A DNA stretch of 64,000 nucleotides, taken from positions 5,566,001 through 5,630,000 of the forward strand of contig JBBDHG010000061.1 in NCBI GenBank assembly GCA_037951165.1, read 5' to 3'. The DNA comes from Lophius americanus (taxonomy: Eukaryota > Chordata > Actinopteri > Lophiiformes > Lophiidae). Numbering within the stretch: position 1 is the stretch's first letter; each line of letters opens with the position of its first letter. Position numbers and translations under genes: made by a program. This document shows, one piece after another, positions 46,972-61,112 of the stretch. The notes below the pieces were generated by a model. The model searched no databases. It was not told where the DNA came from and was given only the letters and a program-made list of their open reading frames with translations.

Positions 46972-49900
46972 TCTCTGCAACTTATTTTCACACTCAGATA
47001 GTAATAACATTTCAGCGGTCTACTTATAGTTTGCCCAACCCTCATTTATGAGTACATTCAGTCCAAGAATATCTACATTCCTTTTTCTGGTTCTTTTTCT
47101 TTTTGACACATGCCTTTTCATAATGACAGATTGAACCGATAAGGGACATGAGTGTTTGCTCTCACACATGCTGCTATTATGTTCTGTTGCTGCGAGGTCT
47201 ATGAATAGAAACAATGTTATCGCCGATGTGACTTCATAATCCTTTAGGTGATTAATTATATACTTTGTGATTTCCTACAATATATAAATGACAGCGGTTT
47301 GTTGATTTTTAGATACTTAATGTGTGCAAACTTAAGTCTATTAGACAGAAAATGTAAAAGAGATATGTTCTCTGACATCAAGTTAAGTATTACGTAATCA
47401 CACTGGTACACAATGTTCCGCTGATTTAGCAATGCGCTTTAAGCAGAAACAAAGACATATTCGCAGCTATAAGTTTTAATTTTACAGTCTATGACATATT
47501 CCTCTTCATATCTGGAAATATTTTTTTTATCGAGGAAATTTGTTCAATCATACAATTCATAACGGTGAAGCTTCAGTGATACTCAGATACTTTTGGTGGA
47601 GACGTTTATGGAGGAAATTACCATGATACCAACCTAACAGTCTTGTTATTCCCTATTTTCCCTGTCCCTATATTTGCACCGAATGAATATTTTTGGTGGT
47701 TATGGAATGACATTAAATGCATTTTTTCTTTTCCCCATAATGGAGTGTTACGGTTTGCGATTAGTTTTTTTCTTAACTGAAACCTTGGCGTCCATGACTG
47801 TCTTCGATATTATATAACTAAAGAGAATATGGAGCGAGGCCGGCGTCATCTATGGCCAGCGGTGAACTCAGCCCAACCGAATTTGGATTTTTCTACCCCA
47901 ATCAGTGAAGACAATCTTATTTTATTTGTTCAGCCAGTGGGAAAATAGTATATAATATGTAAGTTCCATTTCTAGCTTCTGATGGCTGGGCAGCCTCTAA
48001 AGTCACCAACCCACCTCATAGTGGGCAGGTGCAGACGGAAGCAGAGATGTCAGCTGCAAACAGTTAAACGGTGACATTTCCCGCAAGTCAACTCGTTCTC
48101 TCAGTTCATGAATGCCGTGCTGCTGGTCGAAGCACATATCTTGATCTACAATAATTTATCTTGCATCACTTTCTGTTAAATGTATCGCTTTTTACGCCTG
48201 TAAATTAGCCTAGTGCTCCTTCCACCTCTAGAGATTCTGTTTCTGGTACGTCAGAGGCTCCGCCCACTCCTCCTGTAACGTTAACTTCCACTAGCTCCGC
48301 CCCTTTACTAGTCTTGATCGGGAAAAATATATCTCTGCTGCAAAGATTGACAGGACTGACCTCCAGTGAAAAATGATCTTCTAATGGAACTGAAGACAGT
48401 GTTGTCCTATAAGATCGTGCCATTCATTCTCCATAACGCTGTTCTATATGTCGGCCCTATGACGAACTGGTGACTGGTCCTTGTCATTCAGCTTGTTTTA
48501 ATGAAAAACAGGAGGATTAACTCTTTTCTTCAAATGATGAACAGCTTTCTAAGCTGTCTAATTGTTTTTGGTGTATCTTAAATTGCTGTGGATCATTGGC
48601 AGTAATACATATCTCATAGTATTATTATTCTTATGAGATATATGTGATATCTATTTGTGATGCAGTATAATATTCTGTGTAATAGTGCTACATCCTACGT
48701 GGTTTCAGTGTGTGTCTATGCAAAAGGGATATATCCCTTACAGGAGTTGAGCCTCACCTTAACCACTTTATTCTACTAGATAAATATTGTCTCATTAAAT
48801 TTGAGTTGGGACAACAGCCTGTATCGTAGTTTGATAATGCAGTTACTTGAAGCCTCCAGCTTCATTGCAGTAGTTTAGTGCTGATGGCCCAGGATGTCAT
48901 CCGTAAAGATGAATGCTGGACAGATATTTCACAGGCCCCTTTTGGTGAAAATGTTGCATAATTTATATGTAACAGCCCAGTAATTTGTGCTGCATGAGCA
49001 TCATGTGAGATATATCTTTCTCCACACTGTCACAAATTTTGAACTCCTTTTGTTACACCATGCTACTCGATAGAAAGATGAATTTGTTGATTCCTTTTCA
49101 TTGAGAAGTCATTAACACATATCTTAGATATGGATGCATTTGTGAGAATTTTGTCCGAGGGAAACGGAAGACTGATGTTGTAGATGGCTGAATGGCTGAA
49201 TGAATTGATTGGAGAGATGGATAGATTAGAATAACTAAATGAATTATATGACTGATTTGCTGTAAATGTGTATTTTCAAGTTGCTTTTAGTTGCTGTTAA
49301 CTAAAAGATTTTTTTTTTTTTAATTTTTCAAATTTTTTTCTTGGATTACAAAGTTACATTGAATTTTTAGTTTAGGCTTGATTGGATGTTTTATTTAGTT
49401 GTTTTCTTTGTCACGTTTCAGTTTGAACAAGACTACTTTCTAGTTTTGTAAATATTGGCTATGTTGAGATGTCTGACCGGATTAGAAAAAACCTCATACA
49501 ATGAAAATATTATCAGGCTTTTAGAATACTAGTCCACTTCTATAAACTCTGGTCTATCTGCTGTCCCAGTTGCCCACTTATTTCTTCTACCAGCCCACCC
49601 AAATATAGCTGGCAAAAACAGGCCCTGAGCTGGAGGGAACCCCATGGGCATAGAATCTCACTGATTGAACGTAAGATACTCATTTAACTACCAAAAATTG
49701 ACTTAAGTCAAATTGAAGTGAGCCCGTTGTTATCAAATGATCGCTGCAAAAGCCACAACACAACACGTTAAGAAAAATAATCTGCAAAGGCCACAAGACA
49801 ACGGAAGTGTTTATGGACCGGACGCACTTTTGTATTGCTTCATTTAGTAAATAAAACTACCTGGTAGTGTTCTGACGGTTGTGTAAGTCTGTATGCCCAA

Positions 49901-52805
49901 TAGTGGTTAAGAGTTTTCTTCAGCATGTATAATTCACCTCGTTTAATGTGCTTTTGGTACTGTGAATTTTAGGGCCATCATAACGTTTATTTGTTGTTTT
50001 CAAGATGATGATTAACGTTTTATTCTAAGACACATGACTGAATGCATGGCTTATTAGCTGTAATTGTGCTTAAACATACTTGAAAATGTATTTTTTTAGA
50101 TTATGTGTACCAATTGACCTGAAAGTTCATTCTTTTTTTGTCATTGCTTTTGGTTGATTTATCTATCTATTTATTTATCTACTTTATCCTAAATCAAAAA
50201 TATTAACTGAATTTATGGCTTTTACATTTAAGGTGGTTAAGGACCAACAGATCTGTTGAACATTGAGATGTGAAGGTTTGCAGAGCACAACACTTGATGG
50301 TGTTGAGTGGATTGATCTACATGACTGTATATAGCATCATTGTCATATAAGAACCAAAGATGTCTAAATATTATACTTTTCATAAGATCAGCCTGTTTCC
50401 AGCGATGTGATATTTTTGGATCATCCAAAACAAGTTTTAAACAATTTAGCTAGGGAAAGATGTAGTTGATTTTTTTTTTTTGAACAAATAAAGAAACACT
50501 GGATCCTTTACAGTTTATCACAAGCATTTCAAAATCAACACCATTGAATAAACATGAGGGTTCCTCCAGGAAGAAGGTTGTGAAGGTTTATTGTAAGGGC
50601 CTTAACGTACGATTCATTATAGTTTTTTTAAAAATGTTTTTATCTGATGACCTGTTTGTTTTGCAATGTATTAGTCATTTTTCCCCCCATGTTTGGTAAG
50701 TTAATAAAACTAATGATTTAACTAATGTTTGTATATTTTCTTAGGTTTCATTGGATTTATAATATTGCATATGCCACAATTTTAACTTTTTCTAAAAATT
50801 ATATTTCACATCAGACAGTGTTTTTATATTTTCAAAGTGAGTGACATTAAATAAAATCATTTATAATAAATTATTTAACTGTAGGATATTTGATATTCTC
50901 CATTACTTCTCTTCAGCATTCACAACCAAATAAATGATCATCACTAATTAATTTTTATGTAACTACTTATACTGTTGGGGCCTTTCGCAGCTGACATTTG
51001 GCAGGGTACACCCTGGACAAGCCTCCAGTTAAATTATGATAAATATCAATTTAATACATTGCAGTGACAGCCATGTCCTAACATGTCCACTAGATAACAC
51101 TCCAATGCTTTAAACTTCTAGTCTAGTAAAAGTCCAAAGGGAACCCAAATCCAAATCATCGCTCTTTCTAATAACATTCATTTTTAACTGCGAGGCTTAA
51201 AGAATCGTAATGAGTATTATGACCTGCTATTAATCTGTATCCAACTTTGTAAATAATGTTTTCATGCAGAGTAATTAAAAAATTGAAACACAGAATTGCA
51301 CTAATCATCCCAAATGATACAATTTTCAAAGCAAGCCTATGTGGTCCCAACTCTCTACACCTCAACCATTTAAAACCTCTTCCTTTTTTTATTTTCGTAC
51401 TTTGGTTTGTCCAAGTAAGATTATTCTCTAATAAAGCACATTTAAAATTCTGTTCTGTCTCCATATTTTTACCAAAACATTTCACCCTTAATTTTTTTTA
51501 CATAGCTGGTTTCTGTACAAAATTCTCTCCAATTTTGTATATTCAATGATACATGTAGCATATTCCAGACAGTAATGAGATATTTGCATACACTTTTCAC
51601 AAAACACAGGGACAGTGCTCTCTTCATAAAAAACAAATGTATTTCCTATTTCAAATGGCGGTTTCTTTTGACGTGTTGTGATGTGTAGTTGTCATATTAA
51701 AACAAAAGTCTCTTTTTAAAAACAAACTAAAAAACATGGATTATACATATCAAACTTCTAGTTAAATTGAGAAATTGAATTGTTTCTATATGGAAACACC
51801 ATGCAATAGAAAATTCCCCACTTTGGTGCCAGTTGAAATTTCTCTTTTATAATTCAATGCTCTAGTTTTGACCCTTTGGATGGACCAGTGATTCTATAAG
51901 GACATACAGTTTGTGATGGAACATATACACAGACATATTTATACATATCTGCAAAATGTAAGTCTTGACATCTATATCTGCACAATTTAAGACTTGACAT
52001 CTTATCAAGTGGAGCAAGGGAGCAGAGTAGACAGCACTCCTGTTATTTGGCTTCCATGCAGCTTAGTGCAACCCTCCGTGGAAGCTGCGGCAATGATGCC
52101 TTCAGGTCCATCGGAATCGTTGTATGTTTATGTTAGGCGTTCAAGTAATGCTAGTGATTTAAAAATAAATATAATTCATCCCTATCCACTCTCATATTAA
52201 TGTGAGAATGAGATTATTGTTGGGTTTATTATTTAGGACTTGCAGACAGTGACATCACAGAGGGAGTAGATCGTTTGACAAATAGTGTAATAAGAGTAAC
52301 ACATAAAAGACTACAGCACAAGGCAAACATGAGCATGAACGTTCGTTGGCTTCTGTTGTCCCTAAAGACTACAGTCTTGAGAGCATTCATATCATGTTAA
52401 TAGTCTATAATGCAGTAATAACACCCTTATATAGCCATTATATTTAAATACACGACGTAAAATGTGAAGAAAACCGCCTATTTTACGCGTTAGTCGGTCC
52501 TGTGCAATCAGAGTGCTGGGATTTGGGAGGGTAGGGGAGGCACATGAATGCAGCATGAGCCTGCCCCTCTGTGCTCAGCAGCACTCAGTTACATGTTTAC
52601 TCGCTTTGTCAGCGGTGTCGCCGCAACAGATCTCTCATGTTCCTCACCTGCTGATGAGCAGAACCTTGGACTTTTATCCCGGACAGACTTATCTTACACA
52701 CAGAGGTCCTTATCGGCTCTCTCCCCTCTCGCAAGATCTTGTGTGCGGACTTTGAGCAGGGGCAAGTCGGGTTCAGGGTATTATTTCTCCAGCGAACAGG
52801 CGAAG
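46972..52805. other. Gene-poor interval upstream of mpp1
   Basis: Mostly AT-rich with no recognised gene. GC boxes (CTCCGCCCACTCC, CTCCGCCCCTTTAC) lie at about 48257-48305 over a 72-codon minus-strand frame (48205-48423) of unknown nature. A dispersed-repeat scrap (GGCAGGGTACACCCTGGACA) is at about 51001. The last ~350 bases, with more G+C, should hold the mpp1 promoter and 5' UTR. Confidence 0.5.
50985..51035. repeat. Dispersed repeat scrap
   Basis: GCAGCTGACATTTGGCAGGG followed by TACACCCTGGACAAGCCTCC matches the central block of the fish repeat also seen at 27090-27240. Confidence 0.55.
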
Positions 52806-55800
52806 ATGACGTTGAAATCCAATAAAAATGAACCTGCCGTCATCCTGGAGTCTGTCAGCAGCGTCCGGACAGCCCTCTCCGATCTCTACCTGGAACAGCT
52901 ACTGCAAAACAAACCAAAGTCTGATAAGGTAGGATGCCTGTTAGCCTTTTTTTACCCACCAAGATTTGGATGTAAACCTTAGATGCTCTCATCCGGGATA
53001 TGGAACACATGACTGTTATTTCTTCCAGGAAATGATCTCTAAAATAGTCCACAACATTAGGCAAATACATCTGTTGATGTATCTAACAAATAAGTATATC
53101 TGCGGGTCTAAATCCAAATCAGCATTGGTAACCGCTGCACTTCTCAGTGGGCATGGCATTGACAATTTCACTTCTCCGTTCACCCAAAACTCCTTATGGA
53201 ATCACTTTTAAGGACTTTATTACTCATCGGTGTTTCAATCTTTGATCACGAGACAACTGGCACATTGCCATACCAGTATTATTACATTAATCCCACATTA
53301 ATTATGTTGATAACACCAACAAGCTTAATACAATCTGACAAAAGATCTGATTCAAGTGGGCTTTTGGTCAATGTTAGTCCATTGTTCGGCAGTGCCGGAC
53401 TGCTGCTGAGTCACCTGAGACTTAGCAGGTTGTTTACTCACAACACATTGCAATAAACTGTTGATCTAGATGTATAAGGGATTCTATGCTTAAAGCACTC
53501 AACTTGGAGTGTGAACTTGACCTCCAGGCCTCAACAATAAGGAATGCAGAAGGAACTTTTTAGCTGAGCTTCTTCTCTATAAATGAAATGTCAGCACTGA
53601 ACTGCTGAGGGAAATGGTAAAGGGAAGAAACTATTTCTTTCCCAACAACAGCACTTTCCTTAAGTCAATGTGCTGAGTACTGATTTGTGAAATCCCTGAC
53701 ACGAAGTGAAGTCTGGCATTGCAGACTGGTGTCTGTCATGTGACTGTGTGGATACTACACAGTACATAATATTCTGTTCCAGTTTATTCTTAAACTGGGT
53801 TATGCTCAGTAATTGCACAGGCACTACATGCTTTCAAGCAAAACAACTCCAAACAAGTGCGCACAAGTCAGAATAGATAGAGTACCGGACTTGGATGTGA
53901 GTTTCAGACAGTCCTCTCAGCTATCTGTATTATCTACAATGTAGTTCCAATATTGTCTCGCAGTTTGAGAGTTTTGTGTTTTTCTTTTTGCCAGTTCTTT
54001 TTCTTTTTAATAGTTTTTCATCCAGACGAAATATTAACCATGCCCCTCTAAGACATCAATACTCATTAGCCTGTTTGTAAGAGATTCACCCTAAATCCTG
54101 AAAGGGGAAGTGATTATTCATTCATATTTCTTTATCAGCTGAGATGGGGACCGTTTGGATTATAAAGGAAAGAATTATATTAAATCACGATAGTGTGTTG
54201 GGTGAAAATCAAGTAGAATAATAGCTGTTGATTGGCATTATCTTCTATTTATCTCTGTTTGATTTTCTTCAAAATACACTCAACCCCCCTTTGGGGTTTT
54301 ATGCTCAAAAACAGGAAGTGTTCTGCTCTTTCCTGAAAGAATTTTGCCCTCCACCCAGCTCTTTGTTTATCATGTTGCTCCTCCACATCCTGTACTTGTA
54401 GTCACGTTTCTAAAAGGGCTTTCTAATGCCAGTTATAATAACACTGTTTAATTGTTTATTTCAACATCAATTCAACCAGCAAAAAATGTGCCGTTGACAT
54501 GAAAAATTCATATTTTGCTACAGCGTTTTTTCCAAGAGAAGAAAAATAACAATTTACCGATGTGTGTTATTACCAAAACATATATTTAAAAAACATCAAA
54601 ATCATTCATCTGTATTTCTCATGAGTCAGCAACATCGGGGTACAAGTAGGAGGCGCATGAGTCATCCACAGCCAGATGTTCCTGCATACAAGTCATTTGA
54701 GAAAGATTTAGAAACATGGACTGATAACAATGATTGTAGCACTTTGTGACAAGCCGCATTAAGACCATCAATCATGTATTAAGCTCTTCACACCCTGCTA
54801 GAGTGACTGATAAGAGCTGATTATGAAACACAGAAGATCAGATGTACCTTTTTGTGCCATTCCAATCAAGCATTTTAGCATTCAGTGGTAAGATGGTTAA
54901 GAGATCTGTCAGTATTCTTGATTAGAATCAAATCATCAGTGGACTTTTAGATATCCTATGCTCAGTCTTTAAGGTCTGCCCTTTGTTGAGAGGAAATAAA
55001 AGACTCCTGTGGCCAGAAGGTTAACGACCACATCAATGGGCCACAAAAAGTTTTTAAAAAGAAAGATAAATGCTATCATTTGACTGTGGACTTTGTACTC
55101 CGCGGACACAAGATCACAATCATGTAGTGAAACAATGAATCTGTGTTTTTGAGCAGTTCTAGCAGTATTACACAAAACACACTGGACATCAAAGGTAGGC
55201 AGTGTGTTGTGTTCCATTATGAATATGTCCAGTATGTGGAGGCCTCAGAGGATGCAATTTAATCTGTTGGAACGCCATCCACATACTCCCGCCTTTCACT
55301 GGACAGCCCTGAGTAATCTGGTGTATAACTATCATGTTGCACAGGAATAAAAGCCGATTCACATCTGTGTTTGGTTATTTCAGTTATTTATTAACTCCTG
55401 GTATCCAAGATAATAATCTTAATCATGCATTAAAATATTCCTTGAGTGTTTCAGCAGAGGAACACTTTTAAAGAAATCTTAGACTTGAAATCAAATCAAA
55501 ACACAATTTTAGGCAAGAGAGGACCTGAAAGTCAGAGATTCCTAACACTTCAAGGTCTTGGCCTGCAGAGTTTAAGGCTGAGGTGACGGGCTAGGAGGAT
55601 GACGGTGATCATGACATTTATTAGTTTATTGTAGTCTTGATGCTGGAGTATAGATAATCATTTATTTTGCTGAAGCAGTGCTGATGTGTCACTTTCATGC
55701 AGGAAGTTCGTGCTGATGCAGATTGTAATTTTTTCTGATGTCATATTACTGACCTTCTACACACCTTTGATACTGGGCGTGTGGTTTAACGAGAGCTGTC

Positions 55801-56517
55801 CACAGAATCTTAATGGACGCCCAAGAGAATGACTAAAGGATAGTTTGTTTTTTTACGTACTGTGAATCATAGTATTATTTGCTCTTTGTCTTAAAGCGTT
55901 AAAGTTATCTTGTCTGAGAGATTGTCTTGAGCCATATTTGGCTGTTGGTGTCTCTGTAGTTCCAAGCTGACTTTAAAAACTCAATCAAACACTCCACTTT
56001 ACAAGATTATCTAAGAAGAATCATTTTCATTTCATTAGTGCTTATTCTTTGAGAGGATCTCCGGCTGTGACTGGTGGTATCCATGACCACACGCCCCAGA
56101 TCACTGGACGTGGTTAATGGGGTATTATAATGCCGGGTTAATTTTCAACCTTGAACATATGTTGAAACTGCAAATGAAACATGGCTGTTGGCACGCATCA
56201 GCAGAACGCTTTCCCGGCTGGTATTTGAAATCACAGTGTACCAGTGATCAGATATGACTGCAAATTATAACAGAATTGATATAAATGATGTGCACAACAA
56301 CATTGTATCTGACTTTCTCTGTCTGTTTTGTATTTAATTTAATTCATTATTTTATTTTATTTTTTTAAACAGGCAGCAATGCAAACCTATGAGAATAAGG
56401 GCGCAGAGGTTTATACCAACGGCAGTGCTGGACACATGAACGGTGCACAACTGACCAGAATGAAAGAAGTAGCATTTGAAAAGAATCCATCAGAGCCAAT
56501 GGTATACCATCTGCCTG

Positions 56518-56609
<92 letters not shown>

Positions 56610-58384
56610 CTTTTTAGATTTTGTATTGCTGAATCTGAATCTTCCTCATTGATTGTGGTCTTTGTTTTCAGGGCGTCACTCTGAAGCTAAACGAAAAGCA
56701 AAGGTGCACAGTGGCCAGAATATTGCACGGTGGCATGATCCACAGACAAGGTAATTCCATAGTCTTTGATCTGATTTTAGCATTGGGGTGCTGACCTAAT
56801 GTGATTCTTACACAAGCTTCACAAAGGTACTATTTCAGGCTTTACATTGTGCCCAATCTACCGCTCATCATTTTACTTTTTAGAAGTATTCTAGTAATGA
56901 TTGTGATGTTGTCTCCAGCCCTTAAGGGTTTCCTTTTCTTCAGCGTATCTCTCAGGATAATTTATATTACTTCCCTCACCAGTAGCACAATCATATGTAT
57001 TAGGAGTATAATAACTGAAATACAGGACTAGTGAGCTGGACTACAAAAGTGTGTGTTTGGAGTAAAGTGTGTGTTTGGATTTTCCCTCCAGGGTCTTTAC
57101 AGGAAGGTGATGAAATAGCAGAAATCAATGGGACAAGTGTGACAAACCAAACTGTAGATCAGCTGCAAAAGATCCTGGTAAGTTGGTTCCTTATAACATG
57201 GACTTTGAAGTCATTTAGCATCTTCATGTATTTATTGCACTTGTTAAAACAAATTAACCTGTGTCATCTTAACATACAGAAAGAAACAAACGGAGTTGTC
57301 ACATTGAAGATCATTCCCAATCCACAGAGTCGATCCAAAGCCTGTCAGGTAAAAACACAAACAGCTCCAGACCCCGCCGCGTTCTTCTTTTATGAGTGCT
57401 GTATTATCTCTCCAAATCTGTTGAATTCTAATGAGCAATATGAGGAAATCGATTTGATTTCTTTTGATTTAGATCTAGTAATAACTATAGTGGTATAATC
57501 TAAAAATTTGAGTTTGATTGCATGTGTTTTTGTTTTTTTTTCCTTTCCTTTAAAGAAGAAATCCTTTCTTCTTTAAAGGAATCCTTTCTTCTTTTGATTT
57601 TTGTTAGGTGATTCTTCTGTTAGTCAAAGAGCAACCAAGGTGACTATAAAACCCATGAAAACCACCGGAACGTCATTCACATTACTATTTGCTAGTTTGA
57701 TCTGAAACTCTTTAGTAGCGTTTCGTTCTGCTATCTACTGACCACAACTTATCTTCTGTTCCCTTTTCTCCTGCGATGTGAAAACTTTTTCTAACATTTA
57801 GCTAGAAATCAATGACTAGTCATGACGTTTATCTCATCATGATGCAGCGAATCAGCACATTAAGTTCCTGTTTCCTGTGGTCATTTATGGCAGTCTACAG
57901 TAAAGCTTTTACTCCATTAATATGTAGTCTTAGAAAATAGGCTGTTCATATTTGAACGTACAGAGAAGATCATTTTTGGTGCCACATACCTCTCCAGTAC
58001 ACGGACACCTAATACACAATGGGTGTATTAATTTTGTCTGTCTGCAGGAGGCACTGGAGAAACTTTGGGAAACCAGAAATGTTTGTAAAGTCTACTAACA
58101 GTAGTGATTTATTTCCACTATTGAGAAAATGTTCCTCATGTGATCTTTGACAGTTTAATTAAGGTCAATACATGAACCGATTGCTCTCTCACACAGGAAA
58201 TCACAAATCTCAAAAGTTAGTAGGAGAAGCATGATTAAAGGATGCCAGCTTTTAAGGATAACTACATTTAACAACATTTAAACAACAACATTTTTACACA
58301 ACATGAATTGAGCTGTCAAAGATCAAACTGACATCTTTGTGTTTTAGGGTGATTTTCCCATTTAGAGTATGTGTTTTATAACAG

Positions 58385-58430
<46 letters not shown>

Positions 58431-61112
58431 ACTGTATATAGTTCTCTATCAGATGTTTGAAGATGCTATGTCATTTGGGGTTTTCATCCAAATAACAAAA
58501 AACTGCATGTTTTCTCATTCTACAGATGTACATGAGAGCCCAGTTTGACTATGAGCCCACCAAAGATGATCTCATTCCATGCAAAGAGGCAGGCCTGAAG
58601 TTTCAAACCGGTGACATCATTCAGATCATCAATAAGCAGGATCCAAACTGGTGGCAAGGCAGAGTGGAGAGCAGTGCTGCTGACTTTGCTGGACTGATAC
58701 CCTCCCCAGAGCTCCAGGAATGGTAAACAGCTCGGTCATACTATCTAATGTCGAAACCCAAGATAACAAGAAATGCATACCATGACAGGCCAAACACTGA
58801 CATGATGCACCAGTTACTGGTTTCAGGGTTTACCGTGATAGAAAATATGATGATTATCTTGTCACGTATATTTGCTTATTGCCAGTGATATTAGGAGGAG
58901 GGGATTATCTCACATCTCTGTGTATGGCTTTCATACTCAGCAACAGGTACCATACACAAATACAGAAGGGAAAATGGCAAAGAGATGTGAGATGACTGTC
59001 ACTGATCTCTATACACTCAAATAGAAAGCAAACACTGGAACCTACACCCAGAGTCTGCTGAAAGGGGGGAAACATGTCCATATTATTTATCCATCCTCCA
59101 GGACGTTGTCTGCTCGTGCAGATCCAAGCATGAGTCCCACTCAGGACTTTAATCCCTTACCATGAAACAAACAACATTCATACGCCTCGAGGTACTCAAA
59201 TGATCATAATTGGGCAGTTTGTTTTCTAATAAGCTGAAACTACTTAGAAGCAGTCAGTTTTCAAACTATGCTGGACCAATTTCTCTTGTTTTTGTCCTGT
59301 AAATATTTGCATATTTGGTTCAGGTTAAACATTTCTTTCTATGTTTCCATTTAAATGTCAATCACACAATTGGGCAAAAAAAAAAAAATCCTTAATTAGG
59401 GAAGTACAGATTGATTGATTAATTAATTTCTTGAGAGGAGATCCTTTTATTTTTTTCCCCCCAGTTTCTACTTTTTTATTTAATCAATTTACCGAAAGTA
59501 TACATAATAATAATAATAAACAATATTTTCTGCAACTTTTATCATTCTGTGAAAAAAAAAATACTGTTGCAACCCCAGAAGTTACAGTATGTGCCACATA
59601 ATCATAAACCACACAGCAGAGCCGAGACATTCCCAGCTTGACCGAGTCTTTTTTCTCCTGCAGGAGGGTTGCGAGTAAGAGCAAGGCCAAAGGGGGAAGT
59701 CAGTCCTGCAGCCCATTTGGAAAGAAGAAAAAGTGCAAAGACAAGTACCTGGCCAAACACAGCTCTGGTGAGTGGAAACATAACTGGAAACAGTTTTATA
59801 GATGTTTTATAGGTGCACTGTTATCCTAAAATAAGGTACATTATGTTGCAGTTTTTGACCAGCTGGATGTGATTTCTTATGAGGAAGTTGTTCAGCTCCC
59901 TGCTTTCACGAAGAAAACCCTGGTGCTGATTGGTAAGGATCCTAGCTAGGTTTTAAAGGCCTCATAGGTCATTCTTATTTAGCCATATGTGTTCTTGAAA
60001 ACCCCAAGATCTACAGAAACATCATATCTCAAAACTACATGGTGCTTTTATGGGTGTTTCTCTGTAATAACAGACCACCTAAGTCAAGGTTAATATTTGA
60101 TTAATATTTTTCTTTTTAGGTGCACCAGGTGTTGGCAGGAGCCATATCAAGAACGCATTATTAACTAAATACCCCGAGAAGTTTTCCTATCCCACGCCAC
60201 GTAAGAAGACCTGTAGTTTTGTGTTTTCTTTTGAGAGGAAAGCCAGGCTTGCTAAATTTGTCCCTTGGCTAAGTCTTTAATCCTTTTACACAGACACTAC
60301 CAGACCCCAACGAAAGGATGAGGAGAACGGAAACGAGTATTATTTCATCTCCCATGACGCCATGACCAAGTGCGTCTCTGCAAACGAGCTGCTGGAGTAC
60401 GGCAGTTTCCAGGGAAACATGTTTGGCACCAAAATTGAGACCATCCAGAAGATCCACGAGCAAGGCAAAATAGCTGTGCTGGATGTAGAACCACAGGTTA
60501 GAACTGTCAAGTTGTTTTGAGTGCCTAGCGTGAACAGAATAATTGAAAATGAATGTGTAAATAGGAAATATGAGTTAATATATTAAATTACTGAGTTACT
60601 ATTTTTTTGTCTTTGGTGAGGTAAAAGGTCTATTCTCCCTTATTGAGTTATTTCACCCAAAAAAGTTTTCTCTGTGAACAACAACAAGAAGGTTAATGTT
60701 ATCCCTGAACAGGCTGTTGCACATACAGTACTGAATCTGTCTTTTAAATCCTACATCAATTTTTATTTTTTACAGACCACGAAAGTTTTGCGGACTGCTG
60801 ACTTTGCACCCCTTGTGGTGTTCATCGCTCCGACCAACACAGCTGCACAGGTGCTAAATCTTCATCATGAAAACACTTTGAGTCACCAAACTCTATCAGC
60901 CAACATCCGCTAACCTCCTGTGTCTTTTCCCTTAGACGGAAAACCTCCAGATGATCCAGAAAGAGTCGGATGCCATTTTGGCCACATATGGACATTATTT
61001 TGATGTGACGCTTGTTAACAACGACGTGGATGAAAGTGTGAAAGGTGTGGAGGAGGCCATGGAGCGTGCCACCTCCTCCCCACAGTGGGTGCCTGTTTCA
61101 TGGGTTTACTGA
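52806..61112 (+). CDS. mpp1: 55 kDa erythrocyte membrane protein (MAGUK p55, PDZ-SH3-GK)
   Basis: Palmitoylated membrane scaffold that links protein 4.1 and glycophorin C to the cortical skeleton and acts in neutrophil polarity in mammals. Coding exons: 52806-52928, 56373-56501, 56672-56750, 57092-57177, 57280-57348, 58526-58722, 59664-59767, 59852-59932, 60120-60200, 60294-60496, 60776-60850, 60936-61112, total 1404 nt, 467 residues (human 466), all GT-AG with matching phases. MTLKS and [13 protein letters not shown] mark the N terminus. A PDZ domain covers about 70-153 ([34 protein letters not shown]), an SH3 domain 163-228 ([29 protein letters not shown]), a 4.1-binding basic hook 242-255 ([14 protein letters not shown]), and a guanylate kinase-like domain about 281-457 ([32 protein letters not shown]). 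The C terminus [12 protein letters not shown] is family-typical. The GK domains of MAGUKs bind proteins rather than act as kinases. An upstream in-frame ATG exists at 52548. Confidence 0.97.
52929..56372 (+). other. mpp1 intron 1 (3.4 kb)
   Basis: The donor is GTAGGA and the acceptor TTTAAACAG. AT-rich, with no recognised transposon or embedded gene. Confidence 0.75.
56520..56605. repeat. (CA)n microsatellite filling half of mpp1 intron 2
   Basis: About 43 CA units with one TA interruption near 56566. The run begins 18 bases after the exon 2 donor (56502) in an intron of only 170 bases. Confidence 0.98.
57546..57580. repeat. Perfect 16-bp hairpin in mpp1 intron 5
   Basis: 57546-57561 is the exact reverse complement of 57565-57580 around a TCC loop. 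A further direct copy of ATCCTTTCTTCTTT follows at 57581, as expected after template switching. Confidence 0.9.
58386..58426. repeat. (AT)n microsatellite in mpp1 intron 5
   Basis: About 20 AT units, 100 bases before exon 6. Confidence 0.95.

Noticed and set aside
56365..56684. Open frames of 60-100 codons around 56365-56684
   Set aside because: The plus-strand frame is mpp1 exon 2 running into the (CA)n repeat; the minus-strand frames are the repeat itself.
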